Shown here piece by piece: positions 1 to 11,182 of a stretch of 64,000 nt of DNA (position 1 is the stretch's first letter; the number at the start of each line of letters is the position of its first letter). The notes below the pieces were generated by a model. That model saw only the letters and a program-made list of their open reading frames with translations, made no database searches and was not told where the DNA came from. The DNA comes from Pseudomonas sp. UBA6562. Its GTDB lineage: Bacteria; Pseudomonadota; Gammaproteobacteria; Pseudomonadales; Pseudomonadaceae. The position numbers and the translations under genes were made by a program. The stretch is taken from contig NZ_DJJS01000004.1 in NCBI RefSeq assembly GCF_002434265.1, forward strand, positions 1 to 64,000, in the 5' to 3' direction.

Positions 1-2494
<2,494 letters not shown>

Positions 2495-2606
2495 ATGTGC
2501 TCCCTGCTGGATGGAGGGCTGTTACACCGCACGGCGGTGATCGGCCAATCCTGCTCGTCCGCGTGCGCGAACGAACCCGTAACAGCCCTGTTACAGATCG
2601 TTAAAA

Positions 2607-2614
2607 ATGTATAG
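2607..2614 (-). promoter_or_regulatory. Candidate RpoS-type -10 element for lapF
   Basis: On the minus strand the 187-bp gap between norR and lapF contains CTATACAT, preceded by TAC. This resembles the CTATACT-type -10 preferred by the stationary-phase sigma factor. It lies about 115 nt upstream of the lapF start. lapF of P. putida is known to depend on RpoS, which fits, but the site was found by eye only. Confidence 0.35.
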
Positions 2615-2681
2615 GTAGCACTGACCGAAACGACCAGTTTGTCTGGCGCGCCAAATATTTAACGGTCGAATAATTGGCGTG

Positions 2682-4232
2682 TCAGTCGATGCCCAGACGT
2701 TTGCACAGGCGGCTCAGGTTGGCTCGGTCGATACCCAGGTCACGCGCAGCAGCGGCGCGGTTTTGCGCATGCTGGGCGAGCGATCGCTGGATCAGATGGC
2801 GTTGGAAATCGTCCAGGCTTTGGCGTAAATCACCGGCGGATTGTCCGACAAACGGTATCGCTGAGGTTTCGATGGCCGTGGCGATGGCCGTGCTGGAAGG
2901 CAGGTCGAGGTCGCTCGTGGTCAAGCTCAGGATGCGCGGGCGGTGGGCTTGGCGGCCCAGTGCCTTGAGCGCGCTGCGGCCGATCAGATGCTCCAGTTCG
3001 CGCACGTTGCCCGGCCAGTCGTAACGCAGCAGCGCTGTTTGCGCGTCGGCGGCCAAGCGCAAGCCGTTCAGGCCCAGGCGCGAGCGGTTCTGTTCGAGGA
3101 AGGTACCGGCCAGGAGCAGGACGTCGCGCCCGCGTTCGCGCAGCGGCGGCACCCGCAGCGGGTACACGCTCAAGCGGTGGTAGAAGTCGGCACGCAGACG
3201 GCCTTGGCGCACCTCTTCGGCCAGGTCGCGGTTGGTGGCGGCGATCACCCGCACATCGACGCGGTGCTCGCGGTCCGAGCCCAGGCGCTGCAACTGGCCG
3301 CTTTGCAGCACCCGCAACAGTTTGGCCTGTACCGTCAGGCTCAACTCGCCCACTTCGTCGAGAAACAGCGTGCCGCCATGGGCCAGCTCGAACTTGCCGC
3401 GTCGGTCGCCATGGGCGCCGGTGAAGGCGCCACGCACATGGCCGAACAACTCGCTTTCCACCAGGGTGTCGGGCAGCGCCGCGCAATTGAGGCTGATCAA
3501 GGGTTTGTCGGCGCGCAGGCTGGCCTGGTGCAGGGCTTGGGCGACCAGCTCCTTGCCTACGCCGGTCTCGCCGGTGACCAGTACCGTCAGCTCGCTGGCC
3601 GCGACCAGATGCACCTGGTCGAGCAGTTGTCGGTGCGCTTCGCTCTGGCCGACCAACTGCCGCTCGGGGTGGCTGGCCTGGCGGTAGAGTTCGGCGCGTT
3701 GGCGTTCGTCTTCGGCGCGCAGGGCCAGGTGGGTGATGCGTTCGGCGACGGTGACAGTGGCCGCGGCCAGGCTGGCGAAGGCTTGCAGCTCATCCAGTTC
3801 GACCCTTTGGAATTGCTCCGGGCGCAAGGCATCTAGGGTCAGCAAGCCCCATGGGCGGTCTTCGACCAGCAGTGGGCAACCCATGCAGTCGTGCACGTGC
3901 AGATCGACCTGCGGAGCGTTGACCAGACCGTCGTAAGGGTCGGGCAACGGGCTGTCGCTGGGAAAGCGGGTAGGGGTGGGCTGGCTCAGCAGGATCTGGA
4001 AGCGCGGGTGCTCGCTGATCTTGAAACGCCGGCCCAAGGTGTCGGGCGTCAAGCCATCGACCGCCAGCGGCACCAGCCACTCGCCGTCTAGCCGCAGCAG
4101 CGCGGCGGCGTCGCAGGGCAGCAGGTCGCGCAGGGCTTGCAGCAGGCGACGGTAGCGTTCGTTTTCGGGCAGCTCGCGGGACAGGTCGCGGACCAGGGGC
4201 AGCAGAGCACGGAGCAATGGGGTGGCGGTCAT
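2682..4232 (-). CDS. norR: NorR, nitric-oxide-responsive sigma-54 activator
   Basis: A 516-residue bacterial enhancer-binding protein. The N-terminal GAF domain (about 20-170) holds LPDPYDGL at 96-103, the region that carries non-haem iron ligands in NorR. The AAA+ domain has Walker A GETGVGKE near 221, the sigma-54-contacting GAFTGA loop at 268-273 and FLDEVGEL. A Fis-type helix-turn-helix closes the protein (RAAAARDLGIDRANLSRLCKRLGI). It senses nitric oxide and activates a sigma-54 promoter. The divergent hmp gene is the obvious target: the 152-bp gap holds two matching NorR sites and a -24/-12-like element. Length and domain order are normal for the family. Confidence 0.93.
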   Translation of the reverse strand: MTATPLLRALLPLVRDLSRELPENERYRRLLQALRDLLPCDAAALLRLDGEWLVPLAVDGLTPDTLGRRFKISEHPRFQILLSQPTPTRFPSDSPLPDPYDGLVNAPQVDLHVHDCMGCPLLVEDRPWGLLTLDALRPEQFQRVELDELQAFASLAAATVTVAERITHLALRAEDERQRAELYRQASHPERQLVGQSEAHRQLLDQVHLVAASELTVLVTGETGVGKELVAQALHQASLRADKPLISLNCAALPDTLVESELFGHVRGAFTGAHGDRRGKFELAHGGTLFLDEVGELSLTVQAKLLRVLQSGQLQRLGSDREHRVDVRVIAATNRDLAEEVRQGRLRADFYHRLSVYPLRVPPLRERGRDVLLLAGTFLEQNRSRLGLNGLRLAADAQTALLRYDWPGNVRELEHLIGRSALKALGRQAHRPRILSLTTSDLDLPSSTAIATAIETSAIPFVGQSAGDLRQSLDDFQRHLIQRSLAQHAQNRAAAARDLGIDRANLSRLCKRLGID

Positions 4233-4246
4233 AAAGACTCCTCGTG

Positions 4247-4283
4247 GTCGAAATGACTATAGCTGCGAGCGAGTCATTTCGAC
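4247..4283. promoter_or_regulatory. Two inverted NorR-binding sites
   Basis: GTCGAAATGAC at 4247-4257 and GTCATTTCGAC at 4273-4283 are exact reverse complements of one another. Each fits the NorR core GT-N7-AC. They lie between the divergent norR and hmp genes with centres 26 bp apart, upstream of the sigma-54-like element at 4326, which is the usual position for an enhancer site. A third GT-N7-AC match at 4321-4331 overlaps that element and may be chance. Confidence 0.75.
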
Positions 4284-4325
4284 ACAATCCTCGTTTAAAG
4301 CCTTGATTTAAAAGGGACTCGTGGT

Positions 4326-4341
4326 TGGCACGCATTGTGTA
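4326..4341 (+). promoter_or_regulatory. Candidate sigma-54 (-24/-12) promoter of hmp
   Basis: TGGCACGCATTGTGTA matches the -24 half of the consensus perfectly (TGGCACG) but has GT where the -12 GC is expected. It lies 44 nt before the hmp start and downstream of the paired NorR sites, so the layout supports it despite the weak -12 half. Confidence 0.5.
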
Positions 4342-4384
4342 GTACCTGGGTATCCGTTTCCCATGTTTGCCCCAGGAGTCACCC

Positions 4385-5563
4385 ATGCTCACCGCCGACC
4401 AACGCGCCATCGTCAAAGCCACCGTCCCGCTGCTCGAAAGCGGCGGCGAAGCGCTGACCACGCATTTCTACAAGATGATGCTCGACGAGCACCCCGAGGT
4501 GCGTCCGTTGTTCAACCAGGCCCACCAGGCCAATGGCGACCAGCCGCGGGCGCTGGCCAACGGCGTGCTGATGTACGCCCGGCACATCGATCGGTTGGAA
4601 CAGCTGGGCGGCCTGGTCGGGCAGATCATCAACAAGCACGTGGCGCTGCAAATCCTGCCCGAGCATTACCCGATCGTCGGGGGCTGCCTGCTGCGGGCCA
4701 TCAGGGAAGTGCTCGGCGAAGACATTGCCACGCCGGCGGTGATCGATGCCTGGGGGGCGGCTTACGGCCAACTGGCGGACATCCTCATCGGCGCCGAGGA
4801 AAACCTGTATCAGGCCAAGGAGCATGCGATGGGCGGCTGGCGTGGCACCCGCGCCTTCAGGCTGGCGCGCCGCGAACAAGAGAGCGTGGACATCGTGTCC
4901 TTCTACTTCGCGCCGGTCGATGGCCAGCCGGTGCTCAAGGCCGAGCCTGGCCAGTACATCGGTTTGCAGGTGTCCGTCGACGGCAGCGAGCAGCGCCGCA
5001 ATTATTCGCTGTCGGCGCTGTGCGATGGCCGCGAGTACCGCATCAGCGTCAAGCGCGAGGCAGGCGGCAAGGTGTCCAACTACCTGCACGATCGGTTGCA
5101 GGTGGGCGATGTGCTGCAACTGTTCCCGCCAGCCGGTGATTTCACCCTGACGGCCAGCGACAAGCCGCTGGTGCTGATCAGTGGCGGCGTCGGCATCACA
5201 CCGACTCTGGCCATGCTGCAAGCGGCCCTGGCAAGCGGCCGGCCGGTGCGTTTCATCCACTGCGCGCGCAACGCCGCTGTGCATGCCTTCCGTGACACCG
5301 TCGATGCGCTGGCGGCGGAGCACCCGCAGCTCGAACGGTTCTACTGCTATGCCGAAGACGATGGCGGCGCGCCTGCCCAGGCGGTCGGCTTGATGAGCCA
5401 GGCACTGCTCGGTGAATGGCTGCCCGTCGAGCGCGACGTGGACGTGTATTTCCTTGGTCCGAAGCCGTTCATGGCGGCGATCAAGCGCCAGCTCGCGGCG
5501 TTGGGCATCCCGCCGGAGCAAAGTCGTTTCGAGTTCTTCGGGCCTGCGGCTGCGCTGGAGTGA
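4385..5563 (+). CDS. hmp: Flavohaemoprotein, nitric oxide dioxygenase
   Basis: A 392-residue cytoplasmic enzyme that oxidises nitric oxide to nitrate using O2 and NAD(P)H. Residues 1-140 are a globin domain (MLTADQRAIVKATVPLLESG at the start, haem-proximal IINKHVAL near 82-89). An FAD-binding domain follows, with RRNYSLS near 205, and then an NAD-binding domain with GGVGITPTLAML near 270 and a C-terminal FEFFGPA. The ATG at 4385 is chosen because it follows an AGGAG site and matches the family N-terminus; an in-frame start at 4367 would add six unrelated residues. It is divergent from norR and presumably switched on by NO through NorR and sigma-54. Confidence 0.95.
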   Translation: MLTADQRAIVKATVPLLESGGEALTTHFYKMMLDEHPEVRPLFNQAHQANGDQPRALANGVLMYARHIDRLEQLGGLVGQIINKHVALQILPEHYPIVGGCLLRAIREVLGEDIATPAVIDAWGAAYGQLADILIGAEENLYQAKEHAMGGWRGTRAFRLARREQESVDIVSFYFAPVDGQPVLKAEPGQYIGLQVSVDGSEQRRNYSLSALCDGREYRISVKREAGGKVSNYLHDRLQVGDVLQLFPPAGDFTLTASDKPLVLISGGVGITPTLAMLQAALASGRPVRFIHCARNAAVHAFRDTVDALAAEHPQLERFYCYAEDDGGAPAQAVGLMSQALLGEWLPVERDVDVYFLGPKPFMAAIKRQLAALGIPPEQSRFEFFGPAAALE

Positions 5564-5612
5564 GACGCCGCTTGGCCGTCAGTGCGGCAGGCCTCTTAGG
5601 GGTCAACGCGCC

Positions 5613-6569
5613 TCAGCGGCGGATCAGCACCGGCAGCAGCCGCACGTAGATCAACTCGGCCACCAGCTCCACCAGGGTCTGGGTCATCACGGCGGCGGCG
5701 GCGAGGGTGCGCAGTTCGGGCGGCAGGGCCAGGGCCAGGGGCAGCACCACCAGCGAGTTGCGTGTGGCGGTGCTGAAGGCGAGCGCACGTGCCTGCGGCA
5801 CAGGCAGGCGCCACAGCCGGGCCACGAGCAGGCCGATGCACGGTGCCAGGACGGCGAAACCGACGTACACCGGCACTACCGGCAGCAGCCGACCCGCATC
5901 GGCCACCACCTCGCCGATCTGCGACGCCACCACCAGCATCAGCACCAGCGCCATGGCCGGCACCGGCAGCCAGGCACAGGCCCTGTCCCAGGCCGCCATG
6001 CCGGCGAAGCGCCGGGCGCTGGCGCTGGTGGCCACGGCCAGCAACAGCGGCAGCGCGATCAGGCCCAGGAAGGCGCCGATGAAGGGCGTGAAGGTGAGCC
6101 GTACCATCATCCCCTGGCCCATCATCGCGGTGACGTAGATCGGTAGCAGCAGCAACTGCACCAGCAGCAACACCGGTGTCGCGGCGAGCATCGAACGGGC
6201 ATCGCCCTTGCCCAAGTGGGTGAACACCACCACGTAGTCGATGCAGGGCGTCAACAGCACCAGCAGCGCGCCGATCAACAGCGCCGGATGCTCGACCAGG
6301 CTGCGTGTGCCCACCCATACCAGCAGCGGCACCAGCACGAAATTGGCCAGCAGCAGGGCCGCCATGAAGCGGCCCCTGGGCAGGCTGGTGCGCAGGTCGA
6401 GGAAGGGGATTTGCAGGAACATGGCGTACATCAGGAGCGCGATGGCCGGAGCGATCATCCCGCTGAGGCTCGCTGCGGCGCCGGGGGCCAGCAACCCGAC
6501 GACCGCGGCGAGCGCCACGGCGGCGAAGTACAAGGGGATCTGGCGCTGTTCGAGTTGGTCTCGGGTCAA
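5613..6569 (-). CDS. ACR3/bile acid:sodium symporter superfamily permease
   Basis: An integral membrane protein of about 318 residues with around ten hydrophobic segments. It has the BASS/ACR3 fold signatures: LTPCIDYVVVFTHLGKGD in the first half, with the conserved cysteine typical of arsenite carriers, and ALAFSTATRNSLVVLPLALALP in the second half. ACR3 proteins export arsenite, but no arsR, arsC or arsH lies nearby, so the substrate is open. The start is uncertain. The TTG at 6569 gives LTRDQLEQRQIPLYF, a natural beginning; an upstream TTG at 6683 adds a 38-residue proline-rich stretch that looks like untranslated sequence. Neither has a good ribosome site. It converges on hmp with a gap of about 50 bp. 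Confidence 0.78.
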   Translation of the reverse strand: MTRDQLEQRQIPLYFAAVALAAVVGLLAPGAAASLSGMIAPAIALLMYAMFLQIPFLDLRTSLPRGRFMAALLLANFVLVPLLVWVGTRSLVEHPALLIGALLVLLTPCIDYVVVFTHLGKGDARSMLAATPVLLLVQLLLLPIYVTAMMGQGMMVRLTFTPFIGAFLGLIALPLLLAVATSASARRFAGMAAWDRACAWLPVPAMALVLMLVVASQIGEVVADAGRLLPVVPVYVGFAVLAPCIGLLVARLWRLPVPQARALAFSTATRNSLVVLPLALALPPELRTLAAAAVMTQTLVELVAELIYVRLLPVLIRR

Positions 6570-6732
6570 GGGGGGGCTGCCTGCGCGGTTCGGTGGGCTG
6601 CCGGGCGACGGGCGCGTCGGGCCGGGCAGGTGAGGGCCGGCATTATGCCTCAGGGGTGTGGGTGAGTTGAGGGGAATGGCCAAGGGCGCTCTGACTTACC
6701 TGTGGTGACTGACACCGTGGAGCGGCCATTGG

Positions 6733-6854
6733 GCCGGCGGTGCCGGCCATCGCGACTAAAGTCGCTCCCACAATGGGGGGAGGAGTGGCTCCTGAACACT
6801 TGGGCACAGTCTATCCCTGTGGGAGCGGCTTCAGCCGCGATGGGCGGCATCGCC
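6733..6854. repeat. Inverted pair of REP elements
   Basis: The 448-bp space between the permease and the thiolase carries two Pseudomonas-type REP sequences in opposite orientation. One is 6733-6773 (GCCGGCCATCGCGACTAAAG, then TCGCTCCCACA). The other is 6816-6854 (CCTGTGGGAGCGGCTTCAGC, then CGCGATGGGCGGCATCGCC). The pair can fold into a large hairpin. No gene is apparent in the gap, which also holds the 23-nt motif at 6934-6956. Confidence 0.8.
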
Positions 6855-6933
6855 GCCCCGAGTCCAGACACTGCATACTCACTGTCGGAAAAGTGTCAGC
6901 GCCATGGGATCGACAGTACCGGCCCATCATGAC

Positions 6934-6956
6934 TGATCGGAACGCCGAACCGGCCG
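6934..6956 (+). repeat. 23-nt REP-associated motif, copy 1
   Basis: A 23-nt stretch beginning TGATCGGAACGCC is identical to 34008-34030 and to the reverse complement of 48925-48947. All three copies are intergenic and lie within or beside REP clusters. Confidence 0.85.
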
Positions 6957-7017
6957 CGCCTGCAATGGGATAGCGAAATCGGAGGCCTGGATACGGAGCG
7001 CGCAGTTTTGCTTGCCG

Positions 7018-8196
7018 TCAACGCTCGATGGCCAGCGCCACGCCTTGCCCGCCGCCGATGCATAGCGTCGCCAGGCCCTTGTGCGCATCGCGCTTGAGCA
7101 TTTCGTGCAAGAGCGTCACCAGTACCCGGCAGCCCGAGGCGCCGATGGGGTGGCCCAAGGCGATGGCGCCGCCGTTGACGTTGACCCGCGACGCGTCCCA
7201 TTGCAGCTCCTGGCCCACCGCCAGCGCCTGGGCGGCGAAGGCTTCGTTGGCTTCGATCAGGTCCAGGTCCTGCATCTGCCAACCGGCCTTGTCCAGGCAG
7301 CGCCGGGTGGCCGAGACCGGGCCGATGCCCATCACCGCCGGATCGACTCCGGCACTGGCGTACGCCGTGATGCGCGCCAGAATCGGCAGGCCCAGCGCTT
7401 GGGCCTTGGCCACGCTCATCAGCAGCACGGCCGCCGCGCCGTCGTTGAGGGTCGAGGCGTTGCCGGCGGTCACGCTCCCGTCCTTGCGGAATGCCGGGCG
7501 CAGCTTGCCCAGGGCCTCGGCGGTGGTGCCGGGACGCGGCTGCTCGTCGGTGGCGAAGACGGTCGGCTCGCCCTTGCGCTGTGGGATATGGATGGGCGTG
7601 ATCTCGTCGTCGAAACGCCCGCTGCCGATGGCTGCCAAGGCCTTGCGCTGGGACTCGGCGGCGAAGGCATCCTGCTGCTCGCGGGTCAGGCCATAGGCCT
7701 CGACCAGGTTTTCGGCGGTGATCCCCATGTGGTAGTCGTTGAAGGCGTCCCACAGCCCATCGGTGATCATGCTGTCGAGCATCTGCCCATGGCCCATGCG
7801 CTGCCCGGTGCGGGCGCTGGGCAGCACGTAGGGCGCCAGGCTCATGTTCTCCTGGCCCCTGGCGATCACCACCTCGGCGTCGCCGCAGCGGATCGCCTGG
7901 GCGCCCAGGTGGATGGCCTTGAGGCCCGAGCCGCAGACCTTGTTCAGGGTCAGGGCCGGCACCGCATGGGGCAGGCCGGCCTTGATCGCGCTCTGCCGCG
8001 CCGGGTTCTGGCCGCTGCCGGCGGTCAGCACCTGGCCGAGGATCACTTCGTCGACCTGGGCCGGGTCCAGACCGGTTTGCGCCAGCAGGCGGCGGATCAC
8101 CGCAGCGCCCAGCTCGACGGCGGAGACCGTGGCCAATGCTCCCTGGAAGCTGCCGATGGCAGTGCGGGTGGCGGCGACGATGGCGACTTCGTTCAT
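7018..8196 (-). CDS. Acetyl-CoA acetyltransferase (thiolase)
   Basis: A 392-residue thiolase II that condenses two acetyl-CoA to acetoacetyl-CoA, or cleaves it. The nucleophilic cysteine is C88 in NKVCGSGLKA. The catalytic histidine is in NGGAIALGHPIGASG near 349, and the second cysteine is in LCIGGGQG near 379. The ATG at 8196 (MNEVAIVAATRT) is the family start; longer readings add unrelated residues. It is divergent from fabV across a 278-bp gap, as I recall the two genes being arranged in P. putida. Family members are named atoB, phaA or yqeF, and the precise physiological role cannot be read from sequence. Confidence 0.92.
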   Translation of the reverse strand: MNEVAIVAATRTAIGSFQGALATVSAVELGAAVIRRLLAQTGLDPAQVDEVILGQVLTAGSGQNPARQSAIKAGLPHAVPALTLNKVCGSGLKAIHLGAQAIRCGDAEVVIARGQENMSLAPYVLPSARTGQRMGHGQMLDSMITDGLWDAFNDYHMGITAENLVEAYGLTREQQDAFAAESQRKALAAIGSGRFDDEITPIHIPQRKGEPTVFATDEQPRPGTTAEALGKLRPAFRKDGSVTAGNASTLNDGAAAVLLMSVAKAQALGLPILARITAYASAGVDPAVMGIGPVSATRRCLDKAGWQMQDLDLIEANEAFAAQALAVGQELQWDASRVNVNGGAIALGHPIGASGCRVLVTLLHEMLKRDAHKGLATLCIGGGQGVALAIER

Positions 8197-8474
8197 GGCG
8201 GTGCTCCCTGGACAGGCTGGAAAGCCCCACAGCATCCACGCCCTCGCCGAGCATGAGAAGTTTGTTTTTCTGGCCGATTGATCGCCTTTTCAAATCAATG
8301 CCGGCGATTGGTGGCGATTGCGCGAGTGTTTGAAACCTGGGGCACAGCCCTTAAGATGTGTCGCGACGTGGACGGGTGTAGTCTCACCCTCCCAGAAATC
8401 CCGGAAATTCCAGACACGCATGCGCTCGCCTTCGCGCGAACGCAGCCTGCTCAACACCTGACGAGGTACAGACA

Positions 8475-9686
8475 TTGGCCATCATTCATCCTAAGGTTCG
8501 CGGTTTCATCTGCACCACGACCCACCCGAAGGGCTGCGAGCTCAACGTCCGTGATCAGATCGAAGCTACCCGCAAACTGGGCGTGCGCGAAGATGGTCCG
8601 AAGAAGGTCCTGGTCATCGGCGCCTCCAGCGGCTACGGCCTGGCCGCGCGCATCACCGCCGCCTTCGGCTTCAAGGCCGACACCCTGGGCGTGTTCTTCG
8701 AAAAGCCCGGCACCGAAACCAAGGCCGGCACCGCCGGCTGGTACAACTCGGCGGCCTTCGACAAGTTCGCCAAGGCCGAAGGCCTGTACAGCAAGTCGAT
8801 CAATGGCGATGCCTTCTCCGACGAAGCCCGCGCCAAGGTCATCGAGCTGATCCAGCAAGAGATGGGCGGCAAGGTCGACCTGGTCATCTACTCTCTGGCC
8901 TCCCCGGTGCGCAAGCTGCCGCAGACCGGTGAAGTGATCCGCTCGGCGCTCAAGCCCATTGGCCAGCCGTACAAGTCGACCGCCATCGACACCAACAAGG
9001 ACGTCATCACCGAGGCCAGCATCGAGCCGGCCTCGGAGCAGGAAATCGCCGACACCGTCACCGTCATGGGCGGCCAGGACTGGCAGCTGTGGATCGACGC
9101 CCTGGCAGGCGCCAACGTGCTGGCCGACGGTGCGCGCACCGTGGCCTTCAGCTACATCGGCACGGAAATCACCTGGCCGATCTACTGGCACGGCGCCCTG
9201 GGCAAAGCCAAGCAGGACCTGGACGACACCGCACTGCGCCTGGACGAGAAACTGGCCTCGCAGGTGCAGGGCGGCGCCAACGTGGCGGTGCTCAAATCGG
9301 TGGTGACCCAGGCCAGCTCGGCCATCCCGGTGATGCCGCTGTACCTGTCGATGGTGTTCAAGATCATGCAGGAGAAGGGCGTGCACGAAGGCACGGGCGA
9401 CCAGCTCAACCGCATGTTCCGCGAGCGCCTGTACCGCACCGACGGCCAGCCGGCCGAGGTGGACGAGAAGCGCCGCCTGCGCCTGGACGACTGGGAACTG
9501 CGCGACGACGTGCAGGACGCCTGCAAGGCGCTGTGGCCGCAGGTCACCACCGAGAACCTGTTCGAAGTGACCGACTACGCCGGTTACAAGAAGGAGTTCC
9601 TCAACCTGTTCGGCTTCGAACGCGCCGATGTCGACTACGACGCCGACGTGGCGACCGATGTGAAGTTCGACTGCATCGAGCTGTAA
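8475..9686 (+). CDS. fabV: Trans-2-enoyl-[ACP]/CoA reductase FabV
   Basis: A 403-residue NADH-dependent enoyl reductase that completes the fatty acid elongation cycle and is intrinsically resistant to triclosan. The N-terminus IIHPKVRGFICTTTHPKGCE and the nucleotide-binding VLVIGASSGYGLAARI (46-60) are FabV hallmarks. The catalytic pair of this family is Y-X8-K, seen here as Y237 and K246 in IYWHGALGKAK. Translation apparently begins at a TTG (8475), because no ATG or GTG gives the conserved N-terminus. A GC-rich hairpin follows the stop codon. Confidence 0.95.
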   Translation: MAIIHPKVRGFICTTTHPKGCELNVRDQIEATRKLGVREDGPKKVLVIGASSGYGLAARITAAFGFKADTLGVFFEKPGTETKAGTAGWYNSAAFDKFAKAEGLYSKSINGDAFSDEARAKVIELIQQEMGGKVDLVIYSLASPVRKLPQTGEVIRSALKPIGQPYKSTAIDTNKDVITEASIEPASEQEIADTVTVMGGQDWQLWIDALAGANVLADGARTVAFSYIGTEITWPIYWHGALGKAKQDLDDTALRLDEKLASQVQGGANVAVLKSVVTQASSAIPVMPLYLSMVFKIMQEKGVHEGTGDQLNRMFRERLYRTDGQPAEVDEKRRLRLDDWELRDDVQDACKALWPQVTTENLFEVTDYAGYKKEFLNLFGFERADVDYDADVATDVKFDCIEL

Positions 9687-9695
9687 GCCGCCAGG

Positions 9696-9724
9696 CGCCC
9701 AGGCCGGGCTCGCCGGCCTGGGCG
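9696..9724 (+). terminator. Hairpin after fabV
   Basis: CGCCCAGGCCGG and CCGGCCTGGGCG form a strong 12-bp stem with a short loop, 10 nt after the fabV stop. There is no clear T run, so intrinsic termination is not certain. Confidence 0.5.
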
Positions 9725-9818
9725 ACCGAACGTCGGACCACTGCGCAAGGGTTCGACGCTCTTCGAAGGACTGCTGCGCGGTACCGACCCCTCGTAGCCG
9801 TCCTGTTCAGGCGTTACC

Positions 9819-10160
9819 TCAGTCCAACCGCTGCAGCGGCTGCGCCTGGAACGTCACTCCCGCGAGCCCCCCTTTCATCAGCGCACGGATGTTGCCGTGG
9901 TCGCTGCCCTCGGGTGTGCTCAGCACATCGCGGTAGTGCTCGCCGAACGCCAACAGCGCCTCGTCCTTGGTGAAGTTTTCCAGCAGCGCCAGGCCAAGGG
10001 TCTTGCACGACCCCTCGTTCTGCCCCGCGGCGCTGACCAGCCCATTGTTGTCGAAACCTTGCGGTGTGTAGCGGTAGTGCTGGGCGACGAACGCGAGCGT
10101 GTCCGCGAAGGCATGCTCGCCACTGTTGAGCGAATCGCGCAGGGTCAGGAGATCGGTCAC
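9819..10160 (-). CDS. HopJ-family (type III effector-like) small protein
   Basis: A 113-residue protein starting at GTG 10160 with a good AGAGGAAA ribosome site. The sequence (TDLLTLRDSLNSGEHAFADTL, then YRYTPQGFDNNGLVSAAGQNEGSCK) matches the HopJ type III effector family, whose members are widespread housekeeping-like proteins in gamma-proteobacteria without secretion systems. Its start codon overlaps the stop of the DUF1244 gene upstream, so translation is probably coupled. No type III secretion genes are in the window, and a role as an effector is unlikely here. Confidence 0.82.
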   Translation of the reverse strand: MTDLLTLRDSLNSGEHAFADTLAFVAQHYRYTPQGFDNNGLVSAAGQNEGSCKTLGLALLENFTKDEALLAFGEHYRDVLSTPEGSDHGNIRALMKGGLAGVTFQAQPLQRLD

Positions 10161-10450
10161 GGTGCTTTCCTCTGGTCGAACGCCGCCTGTTGCTCGGCGT
10201 TGGCTTCTTTCTGGTAATGGGCTTTCCACTCGGCGTAGGGCATGCCATAGACCGCTTCGCGGGCATCGTCGAGGCTGAGTTCTACCTGTTGCTCGTCGGC
10301 GGCGGCCTTGTACCACTTCGACAGGCAGTTGCGGCAGAAGCCGGAGAGGTTCATCAGGTCGATGTTCTGCACGTCGGTGCGCTGTTGCAGGTGGCCGACC
10401 AAACGGCGAAACGCGGCGGCTTCGAGTTCGAGCTGTTGCTGTGGGGTCAT
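10157..10450 (-). CDS. DUF1244 family protein
   Basis: A 97-residue acidic cytoplasmic protein with FCRNCLSKWYKAAA near 38-51, containing two cysteines, and GMPYAEWKAHYQKEA. These are the hallmarks of DUF1244, a short helical family of unknown function. It overlaps the HopJ-family gene by 4 bp and follows folM by 45 bp, so folM, DUF1244 and hopJ probably form one transcription unit. Confidence 0.82.
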   Translation of the reverse strand: MTPQQQLELEAAAFRRLVGHLQQRTDVQNIDLMNLSGFCRNCLSKWYKAAADEQQVELSLDDAREAVYGMPYAEWKAHYQKEANAEQQAAFDQRKAP

Positions 10451-10495
10451 GGTAGGGCTTCCGGTGATGATGGTGCGCTTGGCCCGATGGGGCGC

Positions 10496-11182
10496 TCAGA
10501 GCATGCGGTTCTTCAGGTGCCGGCCACCGTTGATCGTCACTTGGCTGCCGGTGCTGTATTGGCTTTGCAGCAGGAACAGCACGGCTTCGATCAGTGGCTG
10601 GGGGCCGGGTTCGAATTCGAGCAGGGCTTTTTGCAGGGCGTGCTGGCGGTAGGCTTCGTCGCCTTCGGGCTTGAACATCAGCAGGCCGGGCAGGATGCCG
10701 TTGACCCGCACCTGCGGCGCGTACTTTTCGGCGAACGACAGCACCATGTTCTGCAGGGCGGCCTTGGTGGCGGCATAGCCGATGTGGCTCTTGCTGCCGC
10801 GCGAGGAGGTCTCGTCGCAGATGTGGATGATGTCGGCCTTGCCGGCGCCTTGCAGCAGCTCGCCCAGCGCCAGGTTCAGGTGGTAGGGCGCCTCGACGTG
10901 CAGGCGGAACATGGTGTCGAGGTTGTCCAGGCCGTCGTCGAGCCACAGCGAGGCGTTGTGGATGACCGCGCGCAGGCTGGTGCAGTGGCGCCGCAGGTGG
11001 GCGATCAACGCTTCGCGGTCGGCCACCCGGCACAGGTCGGCTTCGAAGTGCAGCAGGTTCGGGTGCGCCGGCGGCTGGCTGCGGCTGGCGCAGACCACCG
11101 TGTGGCCGGCCTCCGCCAGGGCCTGGGCCAAGGCCAGCCCGACACGCTGGCTGGCGCCGGTGAGAAGGATGGGGCTGTTCAT
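10496..11182 (-). CDS. folM: Dihydromonapterin reductase FolM (short-chain dehydrogenase)
   Basis: A 228-residue SDR that reduces dihydromonapterin (and dihydrofolate) to the tetrahydro form with NADPH. It begins MNSPILLTGASQRVGLALAQ, with the Rossmann TGAxxxVG motif. It contains IHNASLW, the catalytic Tyr/Lys pair YAATKAAL (SHIGYAATK near 160) and the substrate-loop segment NGILPGLLMF. In Pseudomonas, tetrahydromonapterin serves phenylalanine hydroxylase. It is divergent from the LitR-type regulator gene. LitR regulons often include pterin or folate genes in Pseudomonas, so light control is possible but not shown. Confidence 0.85.
   Translation of the reverse strand: MNSPILLTGASQRVGLALAQALAEAGHTVVCASRSQPPAHPNLLHFEADLCRVADREALIAHLRRHCTSLRAVIHNASLWLDDGLDNLDTMFRLHVEAPYHLNLALGELLQGAGKADIIHICDETSSRGSKSHIGYAATKAALQNMVLSFAEKYAPQVRVNGILPGLLMFKPEGDEAYRQHALQKALLEFEPGPQPLIEAVLFLLQSQYSTGSQVTINGGRHLKNRML

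Noticed and set aside
8331..8340. GTTTGAAAC-like sequence upstream of fabV as a PsrA-type operator
   Set aside because: It is a single short half-palindrome that does not match the full spaced consensus, so it is not distinguishable from chance.
9819..10160. HopJ-family gene as evidence of a type III secretion system
   Set aside because: No secretion or chaperone gene is nearby, and this family is common in non-pathogens within ordinary operons.
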